In this document: piece by piece, positions 40,506 through 51,909 of the stretch
How positions within the stretch are numbered: position 1 is the first letter of the stretch
How the letters are laid out: the number at the start of each line of letters is the position of its first letter
Translations under genes and position numbers: made by a program
Assembly (NCBI GenBank): GCA_028289445.1
Contig: JANQPO010000004.1
Location: 310,001-374,000 of the forward strand
Reading direction: 5' to 3'
DNA: 64,000 nucleotides
Source of the DNA: Tepidamorphaceae bacterium
GTDB lineage: Bacteria; Pseudomonadota; Alphaproteobacteria; Rhizobiales; JAKSCL01
Notes under the pieces: model-generated
What the model was told of the DNA's origin: nothing
Database searches by the model: none
Seen by the model: the letters and a program-made list of their open reading frames with translations, nothing else

Positions 40506-41654
40506 ATGGCCAAACGTGATTTTTACGAGACCCTCGGTGTCGCTAAAGGCGCTGACGAGAAGGATCTCAAATCGGCGTTCCGCAAGCTTGCCAAGCAATA
40601 TCACCCCGATGCCAATCCCGGCGATGGCGAAGCGGAAAAGAAGTTCAAGGAAATCAACGAAGCGTATGACACGCTGAAAGACCCGCAAAAGCGTGCGGCC
40701 TACGACCAGTTCGGCCATGCCGCCTTTGAAGGCGGCGGTTTCGGCGGTGCCGGCGGTCCCGGCTTCGGACCGGAATTCGGCTCGTCGATGTCGGACATTT
40801 TCGACGATCTGTTCGGCGAATTCATGGGCGGCGGTCGGCGTGGCGCCGGTCGGCGCGGCGGTGTCAATCGTGGCGCTGATCTGCGCTACAACATGGATGT
40901 CACGCTGGAGGAGGCCTATAGCGGCAGGACGGCGCAAATCCGCGTGCCGTCGCGGGTCGTCTGTGACGTGTGCTCAGGGTCTGGCGCCAAACCGGGAACC
41001 AGTCCGACCACCTGTCAGACCTGTGGCGGTCATGGCAAGGTTCGCGCCAGCCAGGGCTTCTTCTCCATCGAGCGGACGTGCCCGACCTGCCAGGGGCGCG
41101 GCCAGATCATCGAAGACCCTTGCACCAATTGCGCCGGTACGGGTCGTATGGTGAAGGAGCGGACCCTTTCGGTGAACATTCCGGCCGGTGTCGAAGACGG
41201 CACACGCATCCGGCTTGCCAACGAAGGCGAGGCTGGGTTGCATGGCGGACCGTCCGGCGATCTCTACATCTTCCTGTCGATCAAGCCGCATAGCGTCTTC
41301 CAGCGCGACGGCGCGGACATCTTTTGCCGCGTGCCAATCTCGATGACGACGGCGGCCCTTGGCGGGTCAATCGAGGTGCCGACCATCGATGGCGGTCGGA
41401 CGCGCGTCAAAATCCCGGATGGCACCCAAACCGGCAAGCAGTTTCGCTTAAGGGCGAAGGGGATGCCGGTGTTACGCTCCAACCAGTCCGGCGACATGTA
41501 CATCCAAGTGAATGTCGAAACGCCGACCAGCCTGTCGAAGCGCCAACGTGAAATCTTGAAGGAATTCGAAGAGTTATCGGGTGACGCGACAAACCCGGAA
41601 TCGCGCGGGTTCTTCTCCAAGGCGAAGGATTTTTGGGACGGTTTGAGCGACTGA
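40506..41654 (+). CDS. dnaJ: molecular chaperone DnaJ
   Basis: J domain with HPD ([10 protein letters not shown]), G/F region, four CxxCxGxG zinc motifs. Confidence 0.98.
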   Translation: MAKRDFYETLGVAKGADEKDLKSAFRKLAKQYHPDANPGDGEAEKKFKEINEAYDTLKDPQKRAAYDQFGHAAFEGGGFGGAGGPGFGPEFGSSMSDIFDDLFGEFMGGGRRGAGRRGGVNRGADLRYNMDVTLEEAYSGRTAQIRVPSRVVCDVCSGSGAKPGTSPTTCQTCGGHGKVRASQGFFSIERTCPTCQGRGQIIEDPCTNCAGTGRMVKERTLSVNIPAGVEDGTRIRLANEGEAGLHGGPSGDLYIFLSIKPHSVFQRDGADIFCRVPISMTTAALGGSIEVPTIDGGRTRVKIPDGTQTGKQFRLRAKGMPVLRSNQSGDMYIQVNVETPTSLSKRQREILKEFEELSGDATNPESRGFFSKAKDFWDGLSD

Positions 41655-41749
41655 TCGATGCGTCGTCTCGCAGCTTGTCGCATGCGGGGCGCCGAACTAA
41701 GGTGACCGGACAAGGATAACAATCCGGCTTGGCGTCAACGGAGTTCGAG

Positions 41750-42280
41750 ATGACACTACGATCCCTGGCCGCGACGGTCTTCGGAGTGACGGCGGCCGCG
41801 ATACTGATTGCTAGCCCTGCGTTCGCTGGGTTTGAAGCCCTGGCGGGACGCTGGCAATCGGAGCCGATCGTCATTGACAGTGCTCCGGCCTGTGCGCCTG
41901 AGACCATTGCGGTTACGATCGCCGGCAATTCCGACAAACCCGATATCGTCATCAAGGCTGGCTCGGCCGTCGATCTCGATACCACGCTCGCCAAGGGCGA
42001 AGATGGCGCGGTTTTCGTCGAGCAATCCGGCTGGCTGAAGCGCTTCGGTATGTCGGACGAAACCCAGCGCGATGCGTTTATGAATCTGGAACCCGTGCTG
42101 TGGGCCCGGGAAACGGGAACCGGCGTGGTCATCTATCGGGCGCGCATTCAAGACAACGGCACGCTCAATCTGTTTCGCCTGGCGCTTGAGCCGGTCGACG
42201 GCGGGATTGCGGCCACACTTGAGCTCGCCGAGGGGGACTGTCGGGTGGAACCCTTCACGACCTCGCTGATCGCCCGATAG
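41750..42280 (+). CDS. small secreted protein of unknown function
   Basis: Signal peptide MTLRSLAATVFGVTAAAILIASPAFA then FEALAGRWQSEPIV. Confidence 0.7.
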   Translation: MTLRSLAATVFGVTAAAILIASPAFAGFEALAGRWQSEPIVIDSAPACAPETIAVTIAGNSDKPDIVIKAGSAVDLDTTLAKGEDGAVFVEQSGWLKRFGMSDETQRDAFMNLEPVLWARETGTGVVIYRARIQDNGTLNLFRLALEPVDGGIAATLELAEGDCRVEPFTTSLIAR

Positions 42281-42288
42281 GACCCGTC

Positions 42289-42840
42289 ATGATGTTCTTG
42301 CGCACTCTCGTCCTAGCCGTTGCCGCCTTCATTGTCGCTCCGGCCACGGCAATCGAACTCGAACAACTCGAAGGCATCTATGTCGGCATCACCGAGGACT
42401 TCGATGGTGATGGCCACAAGCTCGCCGAGCGCCATGTCGACATGGTGCTGACCAAGCACGGTGCCAAAGGCTTCAAGATCGACTTGACCAGCGTCTTGCT
42501 CGTCGACGGGCGCCGCGATGTCCCAGGCGTCCGCAGGCGCGTCTATAGCGCTCAGTTCGAGCCATCGGAAAAGGGCGACTTCTTTCTGGCGACTTCGCCG
42601 TTCGATCCCTTCGTTGAGCGCGAGTCGGAAGAGATGATCGCCGGCGAGCCGCTGGAATGGGCGCAGATCGACGGCGACAGCCTGGTCATCTATACGCTCG
42701 CTGTTCTGAACGACGGTCGCTACGAGCTTCAGGTCTATGAGCGCGCGTTCAATGGCGATACGATCAAGACGCTTTACGAGCGCCATTTGGACGGTGTGTT
42801 GCAACGCCAAACCGTCGGTCAGATGGTACGTTCCGATTGA
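42289..42840 (+). CDS. small secreted protein of unknown function
   Basis: Signal peptide MMFLRTLVLAVAAFIVAPATA then LEQLEGIYVGITEDFDGDGH. Confidence 0.7.
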   Translation: MMFLRTLVLAVAAFIVAPATAIELEQLEGIYVGITEDFDGDGHKLAERHVDMVLTKHGAKGFKIDLTSVLLVDGRRDVPGVRRRVYSAQFEPSEKGDFFLATSPFDPFVERESEEMIAGEPLEWAQIDGDSLVIYTLAVLNDGRYELQVYERAFNGDTIKTLYERHLDGVLQRQTVGQMVRSD

Positions 42841-43553
42841 GCGCGCCTTCGGTTCGAGAACGGCTCATCGTCCCGCTGGACGTTCCCTCCGTCGAGGATG
42901 CGTGGGGGCTCGTCGACCGGCTTGGCGATACCGCCTGTCATTATAAGATCGGTCATGCCCTGCAGTTTTGCGGCGGGCTCGATCTCGCGCGCGATCTTGT
43001 CCGTGACGGCAACCGGGTTTTTCTCGACGTCAAGCTGCACGACATTCCGAATACGATCGAAAACGGTGTTGCTCGCATTCGCGATCTAGGCGTTGGATTT
43101 GTCACGGTCCACGCCTATCCGCAAACCATGGCCGCCGCCCAACATGCCGCACAAGGATCATCGCTTCAGATTCTAGGCGTCACGGTCCTCACCAGCATGG
43201 CCGACGCCGACCTGACGGAGGCCGGCTATGCGATGTCGGTCGCCGATCTGGTTCGGCAAAGAGCGCGACAGGCGGCCGATGTCGGTGTTACCGGCGTAGT
43301 CTGCGCACCGCCGGATTTGGCGATGATCCGCGAGGATGTCGGCGATGACCTTCAACTGGTGACGCCCGGTGTGCGGCCCGCTGGGAGCGAGGCTGGCGAT
43401 CAGAAGCGGGTTGCGACGCCCGGCGAGGCGATTGCTGCCGGTGCCGACTATCTGGTCGTCGGTCGGCCGATCTATGCGGCACCTGATCCGGCCGCTGCCG
43501 CGCGGTCGGTGATCGAGGAGATCACACAGGCTTTGGGAGAGCGGAATGCCTAA
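42837..43553 (+). CDS. pyrF: orotidine-5'-phosphate decarboxylase
   Basis: LIVPLDVPSVEDAWGLVDRLGD; VFLDVKLHDIPNTIENGV; TTG start overlaps the upstream TGA. Confidence 0.95.
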   Translation: MSAPSVRERLIVPLDVPSVEDAWGLVDRLGDTACHYKIGHALQFCGGLDLARDLVRDGNRVFLDVKLHDIPNTIENGVARIRDLGVGFVTVHAYPQTMAAAQHAAQGSSLQILGVTVLTSMADADLTEAGYAMSVADLVRQRARQAADVGVTGVVCAPPDLAMIREDVGDDLQLVTPGVRPAGSEAGDQKRVATPGEAIAAGADYLVVGRPIYAAPDPAAAARSVIEEITQALGERNA

Positions 43554-43839
43554 GGGATATTGGATCGGGCGCATCGATGTCAGCGACCCCGAAGCCTACA
43601 AGAAATACGTTGCCGCCAACGCCGAGGCGTTTGGAAAATATGGCGGTCGTTTCCTGGTGCGCGGCGGCCAGTTCGAAGCTATGGAGGGATCGTCGCGCCA
43701 GCGCAACGTGGTGCTTGAGTTCGACTCCTATGAAGCGGCGCTTGCCTGCTACAATTCGCCGGAATACGCGAAGGCGAAGGCGTTTAGAACAGACGCCTCA
43801 GAGGGCGAGCTTGTCGTCATCGAAGGCTACGATCCGTAG
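43546..43839 (+). CDS. DUF1330 domain-containing protein
   Basis: KGYWIGRIDVSDPEAYKKYVAANAEAFGKYGGRFLVRGG. Confidence 0.93.
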   Translation: MPKGYWIGRIDVSDPEAYKKYVAANAEAFGKYGGRFLVRGGQFEAMEGSSRQRNVVLEFDSYEAALACYNSPEYAKAKAFRTDASEGELVVIEGYDP

Positions 43840-43898
43840 TCCCGCGCTCTGGTAGTCGCTAAGCGCACCTGCTATAGCGAGCCTCCGATCTAACCGAG

Positions 43899-44170
43899 TT
43901 AGGGTCAGGACCCATTAATGTCATCCATTCTGCGCGAGCGAATTTGGCCGCTGAACAGGAGCGAAGGTGAAGGAAATGTGGTTCATTTTCAAGGCTTTGC
44001 GACGTATTCAGCGGCCAAAGGCGCCGCGCCCTTCGGGTTTGGCGGCAGACACCGGACCAGGATCGCTCAATGCTCGAAAAGGCAACCAGCCTTTCCTTGC
44101 GCTTGAGCGATCCTGCTCCAGTACCTGTCGCCAAACAGAATTGTATGAGATTAATGAGTCCTGACCCTAA
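43899..44170 (+). mobile_element. 272-bp MITE-like element, copy 1
   Basis: TTAGGGTCAGGACCCATTAATGTCAT...ATGAGATTAATGAGTCCTGACCCTAA; about 92% identical by eye, no indels, to the inverted copy at 63341-63612. Confidence 0.9.
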
Positions 44171-44202
44171 TCCAAGTCGAAATGCCGCCTATTGAAGACG
44201 CC

Positions 44203-45009
44203 ATGAAACTCGTCGTCGTCGGCGCCGCCGGCCGCATGGGCCGAGCGCTGATTGCGGCCATCGCCGGCAATGACCGCACGACGCTACACGCCGCCATCGA
44301 GCGGGAGGGCGCCAGCGAACTTGGACAGGACGCCGGCACGCTTGCCGGCATCGGCGCCCTTGGCGTTTCCGTCAGCGACGATCCGCTTACCGCTTTCGTC
44401 GGCGCCGAAGGCGTGCTCGACTTCACCATCCCGCAAGCGACGGTTGCCTTCGCCGAGATCACGGCCCAGGCCCGCATCGTCCATGTCATCGGAACGACGG
44501 GGTTCGCCGGGGATGACCTAAGTGCACTCAAGGCGGCCGCCCGCCACGCGACGATCATCCGCTCCGGCAATATGAGCCTGGGCGTCAATCTGCTCGCCAA
44601 TTTGACGGCACGCGTCGCGCGGGCGCTGGACGAAGATTTCGATATCGAGGTCTTGGAAATGCATCACCGGCATAAGGTCGACGCACCCTCAGGCACGGCA
44701 TTGCTTTTGGGCGAGGCGGCCGCCTCGGGCCGCAACATCGCCTTGTCTGAGAGGTCTGTCAGGGTGCGCGACGGCCAAACCGGCCCACGCGGGCGGGGTG
44801 ATATAGGCTTTGCAACCCTGCGCGGCGGGTCGGTCGTCGGTGAGCATTCCGTCATCTTCGCCGCTGACGGCGAACGCATCGAACTGACCCACAAAGCCAC
44901 CGATCGCGGCCTCTTTGCCCGTGGTGCGCTGGCGGCGGCGCTGTGGGGGAGGGGCAAGAAACCCGGACAATACTCCATGGCCGACGTCCTCGGCCTCACG
45001 GACGAATAG
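44203..45009 (+). CDS. dapB: 4-hydroxy-tetrahydrodipicolinate reductase
   Basis: [43 protein letters not shown]. Confidence 0.97.
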   Translation: MKLVVVGAAGRMGRALIAAIAGNDRTTLHAAIEREGASELGQDAGTLAGIGALGVSVSDDPLTAFVGAEGVLDFTIPQATVAFAEITAQARIVHVIGTTGFAGDDLSALKAAARHATIIRSGNMSLGVNLLANLTARVARALDEDFDIEVLEMHHRHKVDAPSGTALLLGEAAASGRNIALSERSVRVRDGQTGPRGRGDIGFATLRGGSVVGEHSVIFAADGERIELTHKATDRGLFARGALAAALWGRGKKPGQYSMADVLGLTDE

Positions 45010-45021
45010 GAGACGCCAGTC

Positions 45022-45642
45022 ATGGACCGACTTCTCGTGCTCGTGCGCCACGGCCAGAGCGAATGGAACCTGAAAAACCTGTTCACCGGCTGGACCGATG
45101 TCGGCTTGACCGAACAGGGGATTGCCGAGGCGCGTCAGGCCGGACGTTCGCTAAAGGACTTGCAGCTAGAGTTCGACGTTGCTTACACATCCGTGCTCAT
45201 CCGCGCTCAGAAGACACTCGATCTGATGCTGGAGGAGATGGGCGTCGCCGATCTGCCGATCGAGCGCGACCAGGCGCTGAATGAGCGCGACTATGGCGAT
45301 CTCACCGGCCTCAACAAGGACGACGCCCGCGTTAAATGGGGGGAGGAGCAGGTGCACATCTGGCGCCGCTCGTTCGATGTCGCGCCGCCGGGCGGCGAGA
45401 GCTTGAAAATGACGGCCGAGCGGGTGCTACCCTATTTCACGGCCCATATCCTGCCGCGCGTCATCGCCGGTGAGCGGGTGCTGGTCTCCGCCCATGGCAA
45501 TTCGTTGCGGGCCCTCATCATGCACTTGGAGGGTTTGTCCGGCGAGGAGATCGTCAAGCGCGAGTTGGCGACCGGTGTCCCGATCATCTATCGGCTGAAC
45601 GAGGACGGCTCCGTCGCTGAAAAGCAGGACCTAACGGCTTAA
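45022..45642 (+). CDS. gpmA: 2,3-bisphosphoglycerate-dependent phosphoglycerate mutase
   Basis: [38 protein letters not shown]. Confidence 0.95.
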   Translation: MDRLLVLVRHGQSEWNLKNLFTGWTDVGLTEQGIAEARQAGRSLKDLQLEFDVAYTSVLIRAQKTLDLMLEEMGVADLPIERDQALNERDYGDLTGLNKDDARVKWGEEQVHIWRRSFDVAPPGGESLKMTAERVLPYFTAHILPRVIAGERVLVSAHGNSLRALIMHLEGLSGEEIVKRELATGVPIIYRLNEDGSVAEKQDLTA

Positions 45643-47816
45643 GTGCCCCGGGTCTCATTCGCTGTCGAGCGGTCGAAGCTTGCCAGAAGCGGCGGCAGGA
45701 AGAATAAGACGCCGACCCACGCTGCGAACAAGATCATCAGCGTCAACACGCCGAGCTGGTGATTGACCAAGAAGCCGGAAAAACAGAGCGCCAGGAAACC
45801 GCTGGCGATTGAAAGCGTCGTCGCGGTGACAGCGATGCCGACTGTCCTGAAGCTCTCGGCGATCGCATCCTCGACGCTGAGGCCCTCAACCCGACGAAAC
45901 CGATTGTATTTGGCGAGCACGTGGACCGTGTCGTCAACGATGATGCCAAAAGTCAGCGCCATGACGACCGTCGCAACGAACGTCATTTCGCCGAAGGCCA
46001 GGCCCCAAAACCCGTAGGCGAAGAGCAGCGGCGCGAGATTTGGGATCAGGCTGAGCACACCGCGACGGGCATTGCCGAGTGCAACGAAGAGAATACCGGA
46101 GACGAGGAGAAGCGCGGCGAGGGTTCCGATCATCATCGGCCGAAGGTTTCGCTCGGAGAGATAGGCCGCCAGAAGCGTCGTGCCGGCTGCGCCCGTCGAA
46201 AGGCTTGGTACATTCTCGGCAAGCCAGCCGTCTGCCTCGGCCGCAAAGTCCCTAATTTGGCTAGAGCTGACCTTGGCCAGCACCACGGAAAGTGCAATCG
46301 CCTCGGCCTCCGTCCCCACGTTTGAGGCAGGCCTGTTGACCCGGTCGACAAGAGGATGCGCCTGCAGCCAGTCCACGAAGGCATCCAATTGCGCTTGGAT
46401 GGGCGGTCCGCCGCCCTCAAGGACGCTCGCGTCCGCGATCGGGAACTGCAACACGCTCAGTCCGGTCAGGCGCTCCTCCATGAAGTCGGTGTCGCGCCGG
46501 AACTCGAACCGTTCAGAGAAATAGTGCGAGAACCGGTCGTCGAAGCGCAGCTTCGTGGTTCCCCACGCAGCACCGGCGGATAGGGCGACCAGCACGACAA
46601 TCAGCACCGCCCGTTGCCGCACGACAACATGGCCGAGCGATGCCATGCCGGCCTCCATGCCCGTCCGTCGCGAGGCTGATCCCATGGGGATGACCGACAC
46701 CAGGGCCGGCAAGAGCGTGAATGCCAGGATGGCAGTGGTCCCAAGACCGAGCGCGATCAAGTTTCCGAGCTGCCGAAACGGTGGAGAATCGGAAAAGTTC
46801 AGGCACAAGAACGAGATGATGGTGGTGAGTGTCGCCAGGCCGATCGGGAAGGCATTGATCCGAACCGCCAGGACTAACGCCTGGATGGCGTCTCCCGTCG
46901 CGCGAACATTCTGCTGCCAGGCCATTAGCAGATGGATGCAGGTTGCGACAGCCAGGCCGAGCAGGATCATCGGCGTGGCGCTCGTGACACCGTTGAGACT
47001 GAGCCCCAGCCAGCCGGCCGCGCCCATGGTGATGGTCGTCGCGGCTCCCAGCACGATCAAGAGAACGATCGTCGCGCGGATCGACTGTAGGCAGAAAAGG
47101 AGAAGCGCCATCAAGAGGAGGCCCTGAAACGGCGCCAGCCAGATGATGTCCTCCACGATCGCCTGCATGAAGGCCGCGTCCATCGCGGCCTCGCCGGACA
47201 GCCGATAGTCGATCTCCGGATTATCTGATTTGAGCGCGCTCTTGAGCTGCTGGATATCGTCGATGACGGAGACGACGCTGTGCTTCGTTGGATCGATAAG
47301 CCCAATGACCGCGCTGACGCCTCCGTCGGCGGACATCAGCGATCTCAAAGCGTCCTGGTCGCGCCGCCAGTAGATTTCGATCAGTTGCGCCTTCGCTTCG
47401 ATCGGAATCGTGCGGTCGGTGTTTGAGCCGGTCGAATCGGAAAACACCGGCAGGTTGGTGACCGAGTGGACGCTCTCCACGCCTGACATATCTTGGAGGC
47501 GATCGGTGGCCGTCGCGACAGCCGAGAGAAATTCTGGCGCAAGCACATCGCCGTCCGCCGGAGCCAGCATCAAGACAGCGCTGACCGCGCGTCCGTGCGC
47601 GTCCTCGAAAGCTTCGAGCTTCACCCGCTCCGGATTGTCCTTTGCGAAGTAGGCGCGCGGATCGGGATCGAATCGCAGACTGATGGCGCCCGCGCCGACC
47701 GCGATTGTGACCGCCGCGACGATGACGAAAATCAGCCATCGAAAGCGAACCATGGCGGCGACCAGAACGCCAGCGCCCCCCTGCGCCGCATCGACAGTTT
47801 TGGTGCTATGTTCCAA
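45639..47816 (-). CDS. RND/MMPL-family transporter
   Basis: Two sets of TM helices; [20 protein letters not shown]; 725 aa. Confidence 0.9.
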   Translation of the reverse strand: MEHSTKTVDAAQGGAGVLVAAMVRFRWLIFVIVAAVTIAVGAGAISLRFDPDPRAYFAKDNPERVKLEAFEDAHGRAVSAVLMLAPADGDVLAPEFLSAVATATDRLQDMSGVESVHSVTNLPVFSDSTGSNTDRTIPIEAKAQLIEIYWRRDQDALRSLMSADGGVSAVIGLIDPTKHSVVSVIDDIQQLKSALKSDNPEIDYRLSGEAAMDAAFMQAIVEDIIWLAPFQGLLLMALLLFCLQSIRATIVLLIVLGAATTITMGAAGWLGLSLNGVTSATPMILLGLAVATCIHLLMAWQQNVRATGDAIQALVLAVRINAFPIGLATLTTIISFLCLNFSDSPPFRQLGNLIALGLGTTAILAFTLLPALVSVIPMGSASRRTGMEAGMASLGHVVVRQRAVLIVVLVALSAGAAWGTTKLRFDDRFSHYFSERFEFRRDTDFMEERLTGLSVLQFPIADASVLEGGGPPIQAQLDAFVDWLQAHPLVDRVNRPASNVGTEAEAIALSVVLAKVSSSQIRDFAAEADGWLAENVPSLSTGAAGTTLLAAYLSERNLRPMMIGTLAALLLVSGILFVALGNARRGVLSLIPNLAPLLFAYGFWGLAFGEMTFVATVVMALTFGIIVDDTVHVLAKYNRFRRVEGLSVEDAIAESFRTVGIAVTATTLSIASGFLALCFSGFLVNHQLGVLTLMILFAAWVGVLFFLPPLLASFDRSTANETRGT

Positions 47817-47962
47817 TTATGCCCGCCAAATGAAGACGTTGCAGAAACCGCGCTTGCCTTTTGCCATGCGATCTTTCACGATGTTGGCGGGCTGACGTGA
47901 GGGAAGGTCGAAGGACCTGTCAGTCCGAAATACTCGATGTAGAATCACCAAAGGGGGGTGAG

Positions 47963-49225
47963 GTGTCAAACATCGTAGGGCGAAGCATCCTTGCATGTGG
48001 CCTGTCGGGCCTCGTTTTCGTTGGCTTGACCAGCACCGTCGAGAGCGCCGGCTTTTATGTACGCGAGCAATCGGTCTCCGCCATGTCGACCGGGTTTGCC
48101 GGGTCGGCGTCGCGAGGCACCGATTCAAGTCATCTGTTTTTCAACCCGGCGACGATCATCGAAAATGAGAATCTCGATATCACCGGCGACTTTCGCCTGT
48201 TTCATCCGCATGTCGAGATAGACCGGACCACAGCGACCTCGGCGCTCGGTCTGCCGGTGATGGGTACGACCAGCACCGGTAACATGGCCAATCTGGCGAT
48301 CGCGCCGTCGTTCTTCGCCAGCTATGCGGTGACGGACCGCTTCAGTGTCGGCATCGGCGGCACCGGGCCGTTCGCCGTGGTGATCGATTCCAACCCGATG
48401 TGGGCCGGACGTTTCCATCTCTTGGAAACGGATATGCGCACCTACAACGTCAATCCGGTCATCGCCTTCAAGGTCGCCGAATGGCTGACGGTCGGGGCCG
48501 GTTTGCAGGCCCAATATTTCGATGCGGAGCTTCGCAACGCCCAGATTTTTCCCGTGCCGCCGGCGTTTGTGGAAACCGTCGGCTTTCTGGAGGGCGACTC
48601 CTGGGACTTTGGTTTCACGGCCGGGGCGTTGCTGAAACCGCTTGAAAGCACGACCATCGGCATCGGTTATCGGTCGCGCATCAAACATGAGCTTGATGGC
48701 TCGGCCGGCGTCATTCCGACGGTCGCGCCGATCGAGAGCACGACGTTCGATGTAACGACACCGGACGTCCTGACCGCCAGCATCTCTCATCGCTTCAACG
48801 ACTACGTCACCGTTCACGGCACGTTCGAGTGGGTCAACTGGAGCCTTTTCAAGGATATCACGGTGGAGTTCGCGTCCGGGAGGCCGAACGAGGTGCGCCC
48901 CCAGGACTGGGAAGACACCTATTCCGGTTTCGTCGGTGCCAGCGTGATGGTGCTTCCCAACACGACGATCAGCGCGGGCGCCGGTTACACGACCGCCGTC
49001 TCCGACGGCACGACGACCAGCATCTCGCCGGACGGCGACCGGACGACCGTGGCGATCGGCATCACGCAGAAGATTTCCGAGCTGGCGACCGTCAAGGTCA
49101 GCTACGCTCACGTGTTCTTCTCAGACACCAATATGAACATTGTCTCGCCGACCGCGGGCACGATGCGCGGACAGTCGAACATCGATCTCGATATCTTAGG
49201 CGCCAGCCTGACGTTGACCTGGTGA
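47963..49225 (+). CDS. FadL/TodX-family outer membrane transport protein
   Basis: GTG start; FYVREQSVSAMSTGFAGSASRGTDSSHLFFNPATI; C-terminal beta-barrel ending LGASLTLTW. Confidence 0.92.
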   Translation: MSNIVGRSILACGLSGLVFVGLTSTVESAGFYVREQSVSAMSTGFAGSASRGTDSSHLFFNPATIIENENLDITGDFRLFHPHVEIDRTTATSALGLPVMGTTSTGNMANLAIAPSFFASYAVTDRFSVGIGGTGPFAVVIDSNPMWAGRFHLLETDMRTYNVNPVIAFKVAEWLTVGAGLQAQYFDAELRNAQIFPVPPAFVETVGFLEGDSWDFGFTAGALLKPLESTTIGIGYRSRIKHELDGSAGVIPTVAPIESTTFDVTTPDVLTASISHRFNDYVTVHGTFEWVNWSLFKDITVEFASGRPNEVRPQDWEDTYSGFVGASVMVLPNTTISAGAGYTTAVSDGTTTSISPDGDRTTVAIGITQKISELATVKVSYAHVFFSDTNMNIVSPTAGTMRGQSNIDLDILGASLTLTW

Positions 49226-49241
49226 GCCACCTGTGAACGAA

Positions 49242-49269
49242 AAACCCGCCGGCGTTTGCCGGCGGGTTT
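49242..49269. terminator. bidirectional rho-independent terminator between the fadL-like gene and pnp
   Basis: AAACCCGCCGGC-GTTT-GCCGGCGGGTTT, perfect 12-bp stem in a convergent intergenic region. Confidence 0.9.
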
Positions 49270-49291
49270 AACTTGGATCGCACCGTACCGA

Positions 49292-51424
49292 TTACTCGGC
49301 CGGTTCTTCTTCCTTGATTTCCTCGCCGGTCTCCTGGTCGACCACTTTCATCGACAGGCGGACCTTGCCGCGATCGTCAAAGCCCATCAGCTTGACGAAC
49401 ACCTCATCGCCTTCCTTGACGATATCGGTCGTCTGGTTCACCCGCTGAGGCGCGAGCTGCGAGATGTGGACCAGGCCGTCCTTCGGCCCGTAGAAGTTGA
49501 CGAAAGCGCCGAAGTCGACGGTCTTGACCACTTTGCCCTTATAGATCTCGCCGACTTCCGGATCGGTCGCCACCATCTTGATCCAGTCAAGGGCAGCCTC
49601 GATCGAGCTGGCATCGTTGGACGCAACCGTCACGGTGCCGTCGTCCTCGACATTGATCTTGGCGCCGGTCTTCTCGACGATCTCGCGGATCACCTTGCCG
49701 CCGGTGCCGATCACATCGCGGATGCGGTCGGTGGCGATCTTGATCGTTTCGATGCGCGGCGCGAACTCGCCGACATCCTCACGTGCTGTGTCGAGCGCCT
49801 TCGCCATCTCGCCGAGAATGTGCATGCGGCCGCCCTTCGCCTGGTCGAGCGCCACCTGCATGATTTCCTCGGTGATACCGGCGATCTTGATGTCCATCTG
49901 GAGCGAAGTCACGCCATTCGCGGTGCCTGCCACCTTGAAGTCCATGTCGCCCAGATGGTCCTCGTCGCCGAGAATGTCGGACAGAACGGCGAACTTTTCG
50001 CCTTCCAGGATCAAGCCCATGGCGATGCCGGCAATCGGCGCCTTGAGCGGCACGCCGGCGTCCATCAAGGACAAAGACGTACCGCAGACGGTCGCCATCG
50101 ACGAGGAACCGTTCGATTCGGTGATCTCAGACACCACCCGGATCGTGTAAGGGAACTCCTCCTTGGTCGGCAGCATCGGCCGAACCGCCCGCCAGGCGAG
50201 CTTGCCGTGACCGATCTCGCGCCGTCCGGCGCCGCCCATGCGCCCGGTCTCGCCGACCGAATAGGGCGGGAAGTTGTAGTGAAGCAGGAAGTGCTCCTTG
50301 TAGGTCCCGTCCAGCGAGTCCACGAACTGCTCGTCCTCGCCGGTTCCAAGCGTGGCAACCACGATCGCCTGGGTCTCGCCGCGCGTGAAGAGCGCCGAAC
50401 CATGGGTGCGCGGAAACACGCCGGCTTCGGCGACGATCGGACGGACATCGGCCAGGCCACGGCCATCGATACGAACCTTGTCATCGAGGATCGACCAGCG
50501 GACGATCGACGCTTCAAGGTCCTTCAGGACACCGCCAACCTGAGTCGAGGTCGGTCCACCCTCGATCTGTTCGCCGTCAGGGAAATAGTGCGCTTTGACC
50601 TTCTCCTTGGCGGCGTCCACAGCGTCGCGACGCTCGGTCTTCTCGCTGATCTTGTAAGCCGCGCGCAGATCGGCTTCGGCGATCTCGCGGGCCTTGGCCT
50701 CGATCTCGGAGGTATCGGCCGGCGCGAAGTCGCGCGGTTCGCTGGCCGCTTTCTCGGCCAGGCGAATGATCGCCTCAATCACCGGCTGGAAGCCCTGATG
50801 GCCGAACATGACGGCCTTCAGCATGGTCTCTTCCGACAGTTCCTGGGCTTCCGACTCGACCATCAAGACGGCATCGGATGTGCCGGCGACGACCAGGTCG
50901 AGGTTGGATTCCGGCAGCTCGTCGGTCTGCGGGTTGAGCACGAACTCACCGTTGATATAGCCGACGCGCGCGCCGCCGATCGGGCCCATGAAGGGCACGC
51001 CCGACAGGGTCAACGCAGCCGAGGCCGCCACCATGCCGACGACGTCCGGATCGTTTTCCAGATCGTGCTGCAGCACGGTGATGATGACCTGGGTATCGTT
51101 CTTGTAGCCCTTGACGAAAAGCGGGCGGATCGGCCGGTCGATGAGACGCGAGGTGAGCGTTTCCTTTTCCGTCGGCCGGCCTTCGCGCTTGAAGTAGCCG
51201 CCCGGAATACGGCCGGCGGCGAAGTATTTTTCCTGATAGTTGACCGTCAGCGGGAAGAAATCGAGCCCCGGCTTCGGCTGCTTTTCCGACACGACGGTGG
51301 CGAGCACCACGGTGTCGCCATAGGTGGCCAGAACCGCGCCATCGGCCTGGCGGGCGATGCGCCCGGTCTCAAGCGTCAGCGTGCGGCCGCCCCAGTCGAG
51401 CGTTTCGGTTTGAGTGTTGAACAT
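49292..51424 (-). CDS. pnp: polyribonucleotide nucleotidyltransferase
   Basis: [47 protein letters not shown] and S1 domains. Confidence 0.98.
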   Translation of the reverse strand: MFNTQTETLDWGGRTLTLETGRIARQADGAVLATYGDTVVLATVVSEKQPKPGLDFFPLTVNYQEKYFAAGRIPGGYFKREGRPTEKETLTSRLIDRPIRPLFVKGYKNDTQVIITVLQHDLENDPDVVGMVAASAALTLSGVPFMGPIGGARVGYINGEFVLNPQTDELPESNLDLVVAGTSDAVLMVESEAQELSEETMLKAVMFGHQGFQPVIEAIIRLAEKAASEPRDFAPADTSEIEAKAREIAEADLRAAYKISEKTERRDAVDAAKEKVKAHYFPDGEQIEGGPTSTQVGGVLKDLEASIVRWSILDDKVRIDGRGLADVRPIVAEAGVFPRTHGSALFTRGETQAIVVATLGTGEDEQFVDSLDGTYKEHFLLHYNFPPYSVGETGRMGGAGRREIGHGKLAWRAVRPMLPTKEEFPYTIRVVSEITESNGSSSMATVCGTSLSLMDAGVPLKAPIAGIAMGLILEGEKFAVLSDILGDEDHLGDMDFKVAGTANGVTSLQMDIKIAGITEEIMQVALDQAKGGRMHILGEMAKALDTAREDVGEFAPRIETIKIATDRIRDVIGTGGKVIREIVEKTGAKINVEDDGTVTVASNDASSIEAALDWIKMVATDPEVGEIYKGKVVKTVDFGAFVNFYGPKDGLVHISQLAPQRVNQTTDIVKEGDEVFVKLMGFDDRGKVRLSMKVVDQETGEEIKEEEPAE

Positions 51425-51490
51425 GGAATGTTGTCCTTTCGCGTGTTCGGACGAGCCTGAACGCGCCATGGACAAGATAGCCGGGCGCTT

Positions 51491-51523
51491 CTTCGCAACG
51501 CCCTATCGGGCGTCTTTGCGAAG
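51491..51523. promoter_or_regulatory. long hairpin in the rpsO-pnp intercistronic region
   Basis: CTTCGCAACGCCC-TATC-GGGCG(TCT)TTGCGAAG. Confidence 0.65.
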
Positions 51524-51611
51524 CAACCGGCAATCCTGCCATGGCACCATTTGGAATCGTCCTGCGTGCGTCAGCGCGCGGGGCCCATCCCCACGCGCAA
51601 GGTGGGATGGC

Positions 51612-51881
51612 CTAGCGGCGGATCCCGAGCCGCTTGATCAGCGACTGATAGCGTTCGGCGTCCTTCACCTTGACATAGTCAAGCAGGCGTCGACGCTGGC
51701 TCACGAGCTTCAAAAGCCCGCGGCGCGAGTGATTGTCCTTCTTGTGACCCTTGAAGTGCTCCGTCAGGTTGACGATGCGTTCTGTCAGGATAGCAACCTG
51801 GACTTCCGGCGAACCTGTGTCGCCGTCTTTGGTGCCGAACTCTTTGATCAGCTCGGCCTTGCGTTCGATCGTGATCGACAT
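51612..51881 (-). CDS. rpsO: 30S ribosomal protein S15
   Basis: [70 protein letters not shown]. Confidence 0.99.
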   Translation of the reverse strand: MSITIERKAELIKEFGTKDGDTGSPEVQVAILTERIVNLTEHFKGHKKDNHSRRGLLKLVSQRRRLLDYVKVKDAERYQSLIKRLGIRR

Positions 51882-51909
51882 CGGGTATCCTCTTCACCGG
51901 ACGGCTTCT

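Noticed and set aside
43967-44164. 65-aa ORF in the repeat as a real gene
   Set aside because: Several frames on both strands are equally open and conserved because the two copies are nearly identical DNA; no RBS or coding evidence
49256-51460. 734-aa + strand ORF opposite pnp
   Set aside because: Antisense of a certain pnp gene; no coherent domain signal
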